DNA of 5,527 nucleotides from assembly GCA_017381395.1 (NCBI GenBank), contig JAFOCH010000139.1, forward strand, positions 1 through 5,527, given 5' to 3'. A program made the position numbers and the translations under genes. This stretch comes from Clostridia bacterium (GTDB lineage: Bacteria > Bacillota > Clostridia > Oscillospirales > Acutalibacteraceae). This document shows positions 1 to 5,527 of this stretch, piece by piece; the first letter of the stretch is position 1, and the number at the start of each line of letters is the position of its first letter. The notes beneath the pieces were generated by a model that had not been told where the DNA came from, ran no database searches, and saw only the letters and a list, made by a program, of their open reading frames with translations.

Positions 1-1
1 A

Positions 2-346
2 GAATATCTGCCACGACTTTTAAAGGAAAAGAGTGTGACCGAGCTTTATCTCAATTTTTCCTGCCCGTATCCAAAGTCAACCTACGCAACCCACCGACTT
101 ACAAATAGCCGCTTTTTGAGAATATATGATCGTCTGCTTTGTGACGGAGCCGAAATTCATCAAAAAACGGATAATATGTACTTTTTTGAATACTCAATCG
201 AAGAATTTACTTCATCAGGATATAAGCTCAAAAATATTTCGCTCGATCTTCACGCAAGCGATTTCGAGGGCAATATCGTAACCGAATACGAAAGGCGTTT
301 TTCCGAGCAGGGAATGCCTATTTATCGCCTCGAAGCTTATAAATGA
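2..346 (+). CDS. trmB: tRNA (guanine-N7-)-methyltransferase TrmB, C-terminal part (5' end outside window)
   Basis: TrmB uses S-adenosylmethionine to methylate guanosine 46 in the variable loop of tRNA, in the cytosol. The frame is open from position 2, so the gene starts upstream; the GTG at 35 is an internal valine codon, not a start. About 114 codons are visible, roughly the C-terminal half of a family member of about 210 residues. Matches to the family seen here are LYLNFSCPYPK (where most members have LNFSDPWPK), then RLTNSRFL, the KTDN segment, FFEYS, LDLHASD, and the closing TEYERRFSEQG-PIYRLEA. The KTDN aspartate and the T-x-x-E near the end, both functionally important in E. coli TrmB, are kept. 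The aspartate of the DPW motif and the basic residues after it are replaced (see findings). The gene ends in tandem stops (TGATGA). It appears transcriptionally separate from the arg genes, with a hairpin immediately downstream. Confidence 0.9.
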   Translation, partial: EYLPRLLKEKSVTELYLNFSCPYPKSTYATHRLTNSRFLRIYDRLLCDGAEIHQKTDNMYFFEYSIEEFTSSGYKLKNISLDLHASDFEGNIVTEYERRFSEQGMPIYRLEAYK

Positions 347-350
347 TGAC

Positions 351-385
351 AACGGATATACAGCATATTCATCTGTATATCCGTT
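351..385 (+). terminator. Probable terminator hairpin after trmB
   Basis: AACGGATATACAG (351-363) and CTGTATATCCGTT (373-385) are perfect reverse complements, giving a 13-bp stem with a 9-nt loop. The stem starts 4 nt after the trmB stop codon and lies about 100 nt upstream of the arg promoter. The tail (AATTTGTTAATGTTT) is T-rich but interrupted, and the stem is AT-rich in its inner half, so this is not a textbook intrinsic terminator. Position and symmetry make transcript ending or 3'-end protection of trmB mRNA the likely role. Confidence 0.7.
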
Positions 386-462
386 AATTTGTTAATGTTT
401 GCTTATCTTTGCACAAATGTTTATGCATTTGGTGAAAAATAATATACACTTTTGATAATATA

Positions 463-501
463 AATGTATATTTATAAATATTAATTGACTTAATATGCAA
501 T
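463..501 (+). promoter_or_regulatory. Two tandem ArgR/AhrC-type ARG boxes (best pair)
   Basis: I compared the region with the general ARG-box core TGNAT-WWWW-ATNCA. Box A (463-480) has core TGTATATTTATAAA at 465-478; box B (484-501) has core TGACTTAATATGCA at 486-499. Each matches 7 of 8 fixed positions and all four W positions. As 18-bp sites they are separated by 3 bp (481-483) and their centres are 21 bp apart. This is the paired layout known for ArgR operators, in which one hexamer contacts two boxes on the same helix face. Box B covers the -35 element. Binding by ArgR with arginine as co-repressor is inferred from this layout and the genes downstream; no regulator gene is in the window. 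Confidence 0.6.
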
Positions 502-513
502 AAGTTGTATAAT
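485..513 (+). promoter_or_regulatory. Sigma-A-type promoter of the arg operon
   Basis: TTGACT at 485-490 and TATAAT at 508-513 are separated by exactly 17 bp, matching the vegetative (sigma-70/sigma-A) consensus at 11 of 12 positions. Transcription would start near 519-521, giving a leader of under 40 nt before the argC ATG at 558. That is too short for a T-box or other riboswitch. The -35 and -10 elements fall inside the second and third ArgR-like boxes, so a bound repressor would exclude RNA polymerase. The start site itself is inferred. Confidence 0.8.
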
Positions 514-545
514 TTATGCATATTGTTGGTATATTATTGCATATT
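492..545. repeat. 12-bp perfect inverted repeat around the argC start region
   Basis: AATATGCAATAA (492-503) and TTATTGCATATT (534-545) are exact reverse complements. Their common centre, 518.5, coincides with the centre of a third palindrome, TATGCATA (515-522). The three TGCA centres lie at 497.5, 518.5 and 539.5, exactly 21 bp apart. The left arm is upstream of the expected transcription start, so the repeat cannot fold in the mRNA and should act in DNA, most simply as part of the operator. Confidence 0.6.
505..543 (+). promoter_or_regulatory. Two further, degenerate ARG-box-like sites in the same 21-bp phase
   Basis: Continuing in 21-bp steps from the better pair, site C (505-522) and site D (526-543) keep a good right half: ATGCA at 516-520 and TTGCA at 537-541. 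Site C has a perfect left half, TGTAT, at 506-510, but with 5 rather than 4 bases between the halves; it covers the -10 element. Site D (core GGTATATTATTGCA, 528-541) matches 6 of 8 fixed positions and lies between the probable start site and the argC ribosome binding site. The shared phase argues that they are part of one operator, but each alone is weak. Confidence 0.4.
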
Positions 546-557
546 GGAGTATAAATA

Positions 558-1493
558 ATGAAAAAGAAAGTTTTTATCGACGGAAAAGCAGGAACAACAG
601 GACTGAGAATTTACGAAAGATTGTCGGGTCGCGATGATATCTTAATTATCAGCCTTTGCGAAGAAGAGAGAAAGAATATCGACTCGCGAAAGAAGGCGCT
701 CAATAGTGCTGATATTGCTTTTTTGTGCCTTCCTGATGCTGCTGCAATCGAAGCGGTGTCACTGATTGAAAATGATAATACCGTTGTTATTGACACCTCA
801 ACGGCTCATAGAACCGATGCCGATTGGACTTACGGATTTCCCGAAATAAGCAATGAGCTTGATAATGCAATTTCCGAATCAAAGCGAATTGCTGTACCTG
901 GATGTCACGCAGGTGGATTTATAGCACTTGTAAAGCCGCTTATTGATGCAAAAATTATTGACAAGAGCACACTTTTGACCTGCCATTCGGTTACAGGTTA
1001 CAGTGGCGGTGGAAAGAATATGATTGCCGAATATGAAAGCGAGGACAAGAGCGCACTTTTATCGGCACCGCGTCAGTACGGAATTAAGCAAATGCACAAG
1101 CATTTAAAGGAAATGAAGGCAATAACAGGACTCGAAAATGAGCCGATTTTTTGCCCGATTGTTTCTGATTTTTATTCGGGTATGCTTGTTACCGTTCCGC
1201 TTTTCAGCAGTCAGCTGAACGAGGGAAAGAGTATCTCTGATATAAAAAAGGTTTATAGCGAAATGTATAATTCATCAATCGTAAATTACAGTGATGAAAT
1301 TGATGAAGAAGGATTTATTTCGGCTGCCGGAATGTCGTTTAAGGATTCTATGCAGATTACAGTTTCGGGCAATGATGACCGAATTTTGCTTATAGCACGT
1401 TATGACAATCTCGGAAAAGGCGCTTCAGGCGCTGCAATCGAGTGCTTGAATATGGTTATCGGCTCGGATAAAACGAGCGGTCTCGATTTATAA
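558..1493 (+). CDS. argC: N-acetyl-gamma-glutamyl-phosphate reductase, short type 2
   Basis: ArgC catalyses the NADPH-dependent reduction of N-acetylglutamyl 5-phosphate to N-acetylglutamate 5-semialdehyde, the third step from glutamate to ornithine. The 311-residue length and motifs fit the type-2 subfamily (about 310 residues) rather than the 340-residue B. subtilis type. Seen here are FIDGKAGTTGLRI at 6-18 (nucleotide-binding loop), LNSADIAFLCLPD at 48-60, VIDTSTA at 77-83, PGCHAGG at 114-120 with Cys116 as the predicted thiol nucleophile, SVTGYSGGGK at 144-153, the MHKHLKEM segment with histidines 180 and 182 (one a candidate general base), and NLGKGASGAA at 284-293. The ATG start has GGAG at 546-549, 8 nt upstream, and the conserved N-terminus begins within a few residues. 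It is the first gene of the operon, directly behind the promoter and operator. Confidence 0.95.
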   Translation: MKKKVFIDGKAGTTGLRIYERLSGRDDILIISLCEEERKNIDSRKKALNSADIAFLCLPDAAAIEAVSLIENDNTVVIDTSTAHRTDADWTYGFPEISNELDNAISESKRIAVPGCHAGGFIALVKPLIDAKIIDKSTLLTCHSVTGYSGGGKNMIAEYESEDKSALLSAPRQYGIKQMHKHLKEMKAITGLENEPIFCPIVSDFYSGMLVTVPLFSSQLNEGKSISDIKKVYSEMYNSSIVNYSDEIDEEGFISAAGMSFKDSMQITVSGNDDRILLIARYDNLGKGASGAAIECLNMVIGSDKTSGLDL

Positions 1494-1519
1494 TAGGTTG
1501 ATAAATAGGTGAGGAAATT

Positions 1520-2731
1520 ATGAAAATTATTAGTGGCGGAGTTTGTGCCGCAAAGGGATTTACCGCAAACGGAGTACACTGCGGAATTAGAAAAAATAGA
1601 ACAAAAAAAGATTTGTCTCTCATTTTCAGCGAGGTAAAAGCATCTGCTGCCGCCGTTTATACAACTAATCTTGTTAAGGGCGCTCCTCTGACCGTTACAA
1701 AGAGTCATTTGTCAGACGGATATGCTCAGGCGGTAATTTGTAATAGCGGAAATGCTAATACCTGTAACGCTAACGGAATTGAAATTGCCGAAGAAATGAG
1801 CGATTTAATCGCAAACGAGCTTAATATTTCGTCATCTGACATTGTTGTAGCATCGACCGGAGTTATCGGTCAGCCGCTCGACATTACCCCGATAAAGAAT
1901 GGAATCCCGTCACTTGTTGCAGGACTTGGGGCAAATGGTGATGCAGCTGCTGAAGGAATTATGACCACCGACACAGTGTCAAAAGAGGTAGCCGTCAGCT
2001 TTGAAATTGATGGTGTCGAATGTAAAATCGGCGGAATTGCAAAGGGATCGGGAATGATTCATCCCAATATGGCAACAATGCTCGTATTTATTACCACCGA
2101 CTGTGCAATTAGTCCCGAAATGCTTCAAAAGGCACTTTCATCGGATATTGCAGATACCTTCAATATGGTTAGTGTTGACGGAGATACTTCAACAAATGAT
2201 ATGGTATGTGTCCTTGCTAACGGAATGGCAGGTAATACCGAAATCACCGCCGATGACGAAAAGTTAGAAACATTTATGAAGGCACTTAATACAGTGACAG
2301 TTCATCTCTGCCGTATGATTGCAGGTGACGGTGAAGGTGCTACAAAGCTGCTTGAATGCAGTGTAATGGGCGCAAAGACAAAGGGAATTGCAAAGACGGT
2401 TGCAAAGAGCGTTATATGCTCTTCACTTACAAAGGCGGCAATGTTTGGCGCCGATGCAAACTGGGGACGTGTACTTTGCGCAATCGGATACAGCGGAGCT
2501 GACGTTGACGTTAATAAGATTGATGTTTCGTTCATTTCGCAAAAGGGCGAAATTCCTGTATGCAAAAATGGTGCAGGTATCGACTTTTCGGAGGAAAAGG
2601 CAAAGGAAATCCTGCTCGAAAAGGAAATTACAATTTCAGTTAACCTAAATGACGGCGAATATTCCAGTACAGCGTGGGGCTGTGATTTGACCTATGAATA
2701 TGTAAAAATCAATGGTGATTATCGCACCTGA
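1520..2731 (+). CDS. argJ: Glutamate N-acetyltransferase / amino-acid N-acetyltransferase ArgJ
   Basis: ArgJ moves the acetyl group from N-acetylornithine to glutamate, releasing ornithine. Bifunctional members can also acetylate glutamate from acetyl-CoA, which primes the cycle. The 403-residue length is normal. The precursor should cleave itself before Thr186 in KGSGMIHPNMATML (175-188), giving an alpha chain 1-185 and a beta chain with an N-terminal threonine nucleophile. STGVIG (112-117) carries the Thr-Gly oxyanion pair, SVDGDTSTND (218-227) and GDGEGATK (269-276) are conserved, as is ADANWGRV (311-318), and the C-terminus ends in the usual AWGCDLTYEYVKINGDYRT form. AGGTGAGG at 1507-1514, 5 nt before the ATG, is a strong ribosome binding site. 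It follows argC by 26 nt. Bifunctionality is likely, since no separate argA is seen, but sequence alone does not settle it. Confidence 0.96.
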   Translation: MKIISGGVCAAKGFTANGVHCGIRKNRTKKDLSLIFSEVKASAAAVYTTNLVKGAPLTVTKSHLSDGYAQAVICNSGNANTCNANGIEIAEEMSDLIANELNISSSDIVVASTGVIGQPLDITPIKNGIPSLVAGLGANGDAAAEGIMTTDTVSKEVAVSFEIDGVECKIGGIAKGSGMIHPNMATMLVFITTDCAISPEMLQKALSSDIADTFNMVSVDGDTSTNDMVCVLANGMAGNTEITADDEKLETFMKALNTVTVHLCRMIAGDGEGATKLLECSVMGAKTKGIAKTVAKSVICSSLTKAAMFGADANWGRVLCAIGYSGADVDVNKIDVSFISQKGEIPVCKNGAGIDFSEEKAKEILLEKEITISVNLNDGEYSSTAWGCDLTYEYVKINGDYRT

Positions 2732-2750
2732 TTTAATGGGGGATAAATAA

Positions 2751-3620
2751 ATGCAGATTTCAAATTCACAGAGAGCGAGAATACTTGTTCACGCTCTGCC
2801 GTATATTCAGAAATATAATGGCAAGATTGTAGTAATTAAATATGGCGGCAATGCTATGATTAACGAAAAGTTAAAGGATTCGGTTATCCGCGACATTGTG
2901 CTTTTATCCCTCATCGGAGTAAAGGTTGTACTCGTTCATGGTGGCGGTCCCGAAATTACCGAAATGCTGGGTAAAATCGGCAAAAAAACCGAATTTGTTA
3001 ATGGACTTCGTGTTACAGATAAGGAAACTGCCGAGGTTGTTCAAATGGTTTTGGCAGGAAAAATCAATAAGGGGCTTGTTAATCTCATTCAGTTAAAGGG
3101 AGGCAAGTCGATTGGTCTGTCAGGACTTGACGGACATATGATCGAAGCCGAAATGAAGGATGAGCAGCTTGGCTTTGTCGGCGATATTACAAAGATTAAC
3201 GTTGAGCCGATCGTCGACGTATTGGAGCGTGGTTATATTCCCGTTGTTTCGACAGTTGGTTGCGATAATGAGGGTAATGTTTATAATATCAATGCCGATA
3301 CCGCGGCGGCTAAGATTGCCGGAGAATTAAAGGCAGAAAGTCTTATTTCTCTTACTGACATTAGCGGTATTTTAATGGACAAGGATGACCCATCGACCCT
3401 TATACCCGAAATTTCGCTCAGCTATGCCGAAAGACTTGTTGCAGACGGAATTATCAGCGGCGGAATGATTCCAAAGATGGAATGCTGCACAAACGCGATT
3501 AAATGGGGCGTAAACAAGGTGTTTATTATCGACGGACGAGTTCCTCATTCAATACTTATCGAAACACTTACCGACGAGGGTATCGGTACAATGTTCAAAA
3601 GGGATGATTCTGATGAATAA
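2751..3620 (+). CDS. argB: Acetylglutamate kinase, probably arginine-sensitive
   Basis: ArgB phosphorylates N-acetylglutamate with ATP, the second and usually controlling step. It is an amino-acid kinase family protein of 289 residues, a normal length. Seen here are VIKYGGNAM at 28-36 with Lys30 at the phosphoryl-transfer site, LVHGGGPEI at 61-69 (glycine-rich substrate loop), VNGLRVTD at 83-90 with Arg87, NINADTAA at 179-186, SGGMIPKM at 236-243 with Lys242, and DGRVPHSILIE at 261-271 followed by GIGTMF at 277-282. The N-terminal helix ahead of the core (about residues 7-22) and the H-x4-E ... GIGTM ending are the features known from hexameric arginine-inhibited kinases, so feedback inhibition is inferred. 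GGGGGA at 2738-2743, 7 nt before the ATG, serves as ribosome binding site. It starts 19 nt after argJ; its last 8 nt overlap argD. Confidence 0.96.
   Translation: MQISNSQRARILVHALPYIQKYNGKIVVIKYGGNAMINEKLKDSVIRDIVLLSLIGVKVVLVHGGGPEITEMLGKIGKKTEFVNGLRVTDKETAEVVQMVLAGKINKGLVNLIQLKGGKSIGLSGLDGHMIEAEMKDEQLGFVGDITKINVEPIVDVLERGYIPVVSTVGCDNEGNVYNINADTAAAKIAGELKAESLISLTDISGILMDKDDPSTLIPEISLSYAERLVADGIISGGMIPKMECCTNAIKWGVNKVFIIDGRVPHSILIETLTDEGIGTMFKRDDSDE
3598..3603 (+). promoter_or_regulatory. Ribosome binding site of argD, which decides its start
   Basis: AAAGGG inside the 3' end of argB lies 9 nt before the ATG at 3613 but directly against the ATG at 3604. Only the downstream ATG has a workable spacing, so 3613 is preferred. 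Confidence 0.65.
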
Positions 3621-4779
3621 TATTTTTGAAATTGATAAGGAGTATGTAGCCGATACATATGCTCGTTTTCCTCTTGAATTAACTAGTGGAAAGGGCTCTC
3701 TCTTATACGATAACGAAGGCAAGGAATATATTGATCTCGGCACAGGAATTGCGGTAAATACATTTGGCGTTGCCGATGAGGAATGGGCAGGCGTTGTATC
3801 TGCTCAGGCGGCAAAGCTTTCTCATGTGTCGAATTTGTATTATAGCGAACCGTGTGCAATCCTTGCTGAAAAATTATGCAAACGTACCGGCATGAAAAAG
3901 GTGTTTTTCTCCAATTCAGGCGCCGAAGCAAACGAATGTGCAATAAAAACCGCACGTAAGTATGCCCAGGATAAAAAGGGTATGGAATACTACAATATCA
4001 TTACCCTCAAAAACAGCTTCCACGGACGTACTGTTACAACCTTGGCAGCTACTGGACAGGACGTTTTTCATACCATGTTTAATCCGCTTACCGATGGATT
4101 TTTATACGCCGATGCTAATGATATTGAATCGGTAAAGATGCTTGTTAGTAATAATAAATGTGCCGCAATAATGTTTGAGGTTGTTCAGGGTGAGGGCGGT
4201 GTAATGCCGCTTGATGCAAGATTTGTAAAGCAACTTGCTCAAATAGCCGAAAAGGAAGACATTTTGCTTATAGCTGACGAGGTGCAAATCGGAAACGGAC
4301 GTAGTGGAAAGCTTTACGGTTATATGAATTATGGAATAACTCCCGATATTGTTACCACGGCAAAGGGACTTGCAGGAGGACTGCCTCTTGGTGCCACCCT
4401 TTTTGGCGAAAAGACGGCGGATGTTTTGACAAACGGTACGCACGGCTCGACTTTTGGCGGTAATCCTATTTGCTGTGCTGGTGCAATAAACGTGCTTGAT
4501 AGAATTGACGACGGACTTCTCGACGGAGTTGATAAGAGGTCGAAAATTATCTTTGATTCACTTACAGGTGCAGAAGGTATTAAAGCAATCAGCGGAATGG
4601 GACTTATGCTCGGCATCGAAACCGAAAAGGATGCAGGAGAAGTTGTTTCAGAATGTATGAAAAACGGCGTTCTAGTTTTAAAGGCGAAAAATAAGGTTAG
4701 ACTTCTTCCTGCGCTGAATATTCCGGTTGATTTGCTGACAAAAGCACTCGAAGTTTTAAAAAATGCTTGTAAAAGCTGA
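3613..4779 (+). CDS. argD: Acetylornithine aminotransferase
   Basis: ArgD is a PLP-dependent class III aminotransferase that converts N-acetylglutamate semialdehyde and glutamate into N-acetylornithine and 2-oxoglutarate. From the ATG at 3613 it has 388 residues, typical for the family. Motifs (numbered from that start) are NSGAEANE at 101-108 (phosphate binding), FHGRT at 136-140, DEVQ at 222-225 (Asp222 to the pyridine nitrogen), TTAKGLAGGLPLGA at 248-261 with Lys251 as the predicted Schiff-base lysine, and HGSTFGGNP at 277-285. The usual DEVQTGxGRTG reads DEVQIGNGRSG here, which does not touch the key Asp and Gln. An in-frame ATG at 3604 would add three residues but sits against its ribosome binding site. 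The start overlaps the end of argB by 8 nt, which suggests translational coupling. ArgD enzymes often also serve lysine synthesis; operon context points to arginine. Confidence 0.94.
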   Translation: MNNIFEIDKEYVADTYARFPLELTSGKGSLLYDNEGKEYIDLGTGIAVNTFGVADEEWAGVVSAQAAKLSHVSNLYYSEPCAILAEKLCKRTGMKKVFFSNSGAEANECAIKTARKYAQDKKGMEYYNIITLKNSFHGRTVTTLAATGQDVFHTMFNPLTDGFLYADANDIESVKMLVSNNKCAAIMFEVVQGEGGVMPLDARFVKQLAQIAEKEDILLIADEVQIGNGRSGKLYGYMNYGITPDIVTTAKGLAGGLPLGATLFGEKTADVLTNGTHGSTFGGNPICCAGAINVLDRIDDGLLDGVDKRSKIIFDSLTGAEGIKAISGMGLMLGIETEKDAGEVVSECMKNGVLVLKAKNKVRLLPALNIPVDLLTKALEVLKNACKS

Positions 4780-4791
4780 AAGGGAACTGAC

Positions 4792-5527
4792 ATGAATTTA
4801 AAAGGTAGAGATTTTCTCAAATTGCTCGACTTCACAAGCAACGAAATTGAATATTTAATCGACCTTGCCGCCGATTTAAAGGCAAAGAAAAAGCAAGGAA
4901 TCCCTCACGAGTTTTGCAAGGGCAAGAACGTAGCGCTGATTTTCGAAAAGACAAGCACAAGAACTCGCTGTGCTTTTGAGGTTGCCGCTCGTGATTTGGG
5001 TATGGGATCAACTTATCTTGATCCGTCCGGCTCTCAGATTGGAAAGAAAGAAAGCATTGCCGACACCGCAAGGGTGCTTTCGGGAATGTATGACGGAATT
5101 GAGTATCGCGGCTTTGGTCAGGAAATAGGAGAAAAATTGGCCGAATACGCTTCTGTACCCGTTTGGAACGGATTGACTGATGAATTTCACCCCACGCAAA
5201 TTCTCGCCGATTTCCTTACAATAAAGGAAAAATTCGGTAGGTTGAAGGGCATAAACTTTGTATATATGGGTGATGCTAGATTCAATATGGGTAATTCGCT
5301 TATGGTTGGCTGTGCAAAGATGGGACTCAATTTCACCGCCTGCTCACCGAAAAAGTATTTTCCGAGCAGTGAACTTATTGCGGAATGTGAAGAAATCGCA
5401 AAAACTACCGGAGCCATTCTCAAATTTGAGGAGGATCCAATGGTCGCTACAAAAGGTGCTGACGTAATTTATACAGATATCTGGGTTTCGATGGGTGAGC
5501 CCGTCGAGGTTTGGGAAGAACGTATTA
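4792..5527 (+). CDS. argF: Ornithine carbamoyltransferase, 3' end outside window
   Basis: ArgF joins carbamoyl phosphate and ornithine to give citrulline. The first 245 codons are present and run off the right edge; the family has about 310-335 residues, so roughly the last quarter is missing, including the HCLP loop. Seen here are FEKTSTRTR at 51-59 (carbamoyl-phosphate loop), EYRGFGQE at 104-111, NGLTDEFHPTQ at 126-136, MGDARFNMGNS at 159-169 (ornithine side), and DIWVSMGE at 229-236. The SMGE segment and ornithine-type loop exclude aspartate carbamoyltransferase. FHPTQ and YRGFGQE place it with the E. coli ArgF/ArgI and catabolic ArcB group rather than the B. subtilis ArgF type (YHPCQ). 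The operon context, with no arcA or arcC nearby, supports an anabolic role. GAAAGGGA at 4778-4785, 6 nt before the ATG, is the ribosome binding site; the gap from argD is 12 nt. Confidence 0.93.
   Translation, partial: MNLKGRDFLKLLDFTSNEIEYLIDLAADLKAKKKQGIPHEFCKGKNVALIFEKTSTRTRCAFEVAARDLGMGSTYLDPSGSQIGKKESIADTARVLSGMYDGIEYRGFGQEIGEKLAEYASVPVWNGLTDEFHPTQILADFLTIKEKFGRLKGINFVYMGDARFNMGNSLMVGCAKMGLNFTACSPKKYFPSSELIAECEEIAKTTGAILKFEEDPMVATKGADVIYTDIWVSMGEPVEVWEERI

Noticed and set aside
35..346. A complete 103-residue protein starting at the GTG at 35
   Set aside because: The frame is open to the left edge and the upstream residues (EYLPRLLKEKSV) continue the TrmB family alignment, so this is an internal codon of a truncated gene.
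386..557. Possible T-box, riboswitch or leader-peptide attenuator ahead of argC
   Set aside because: The promoter leaves a leader of under 40 nt, with no T-box sequence, no terminator/antiterminator pair and no small ORF with arginine codons.
1400..1708. Minus-strand open frame across the argC-argJ junction
   Set aside because: It overlaps two well-supported genes, including both termini, and its product shows no recognisable domain; treated as a shadow frame.
3604..3612. Upstream ATG at 3604 as the argD start
   Set aside because: It abuts the AAAGGG ribosome binding site with no spacer; the ATG at 3613 is properly spaced and gives the more usual ArgD N-terminus.
4329..4841. Long open frame (170 codons) on the - strand opposite argD and the start of argF
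   Set aside because: It lies antisense to an unmistakable argD, its translation has no recognisable family features, and its length is explained by codon bias of the gene opposite.
1..5527. Mobile element, CRISPR array, tRNA/rRNA gene or novel defence-type system
   Set aside because: No transposase, integrase, repeat-spacer pattern, tRNA cloverleaf or unassigned coding region is present; apart from short spacers and the 347-557 control region, the window is occupied by known housekeeping genes.

Overview
The window carries ordinary chromosomal housekeeping DNA from what looks like a gut-type Clostridia, probably Ruminococcaceae/Oscillospiraceae. This placement is inferred from the moderately AT-rich composition, strong GGAGG-type ribosome binding sites, the Firmicutes-style argC-J-B-D-F gene order, and protein sequences such as a short type-2 ArgC and a TrmB with an SCPYPK motif. 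No species can be named from the sequence alone. All genes lie on the + strand.

Layout: positions 2-346 are the 3' half of a tRNA (guanine-N7)-methyltransferase gene (trmB) that enters from the left. A perfect 13-bp hairpin follows it (351-385) and probably ends that transcript. The AT-rich gap 347-557 then holds a well-formed sigma-A-type promoter (TTGACT, 17 bp, TATAAT). This promoter is embedded in a series of ArgR-like operator boxes repeated at exactly 21-bp steps. From 558 to the right edge runs a tightly packed arginine biosynthesis operon: argC (558-1493), argJ (1520-2731), argB (2751-3620), argD (3613-4779) and argF (4792 to beyond 5527, cut by the window end). Gaps are 26, 19, -8 and 12 nt, and no terminator or internal promoter was seen between the genes.

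How the genes work together: ArgJ makes N-acetylglutamate and recycles the acetyl group from N-acetylornithine. ArgB phosphorylates N-acetylglutamate, ArgC reduces the acyl phosphate to the semialdehyde, and ArgD transaminates it to N-acetylornithine. ArgJ releases ornithine, and ArgF carbamoylates it to citrulline. The window therefore encodes glutamate to citrulline by the acetyl-recycling route. argG, argH and carAB are not in view. Two control levels are suggested: ArgR-type repression at the promoter, and arginine feedback on ArgB, whose N- and C-terminal signatures resemble the arginine-sensitive kinases.

I found no sign of a previously undescribed system, mobile element, CRISPR array or RNA gene. 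The points most worth a second look are the phased operator array over the argC promoter, the altered catalytic motif of TrmB, and the subfamily make-up of the operon (short ArgC, ArcB/E. coli-like ornithine carbamoyltransferase).
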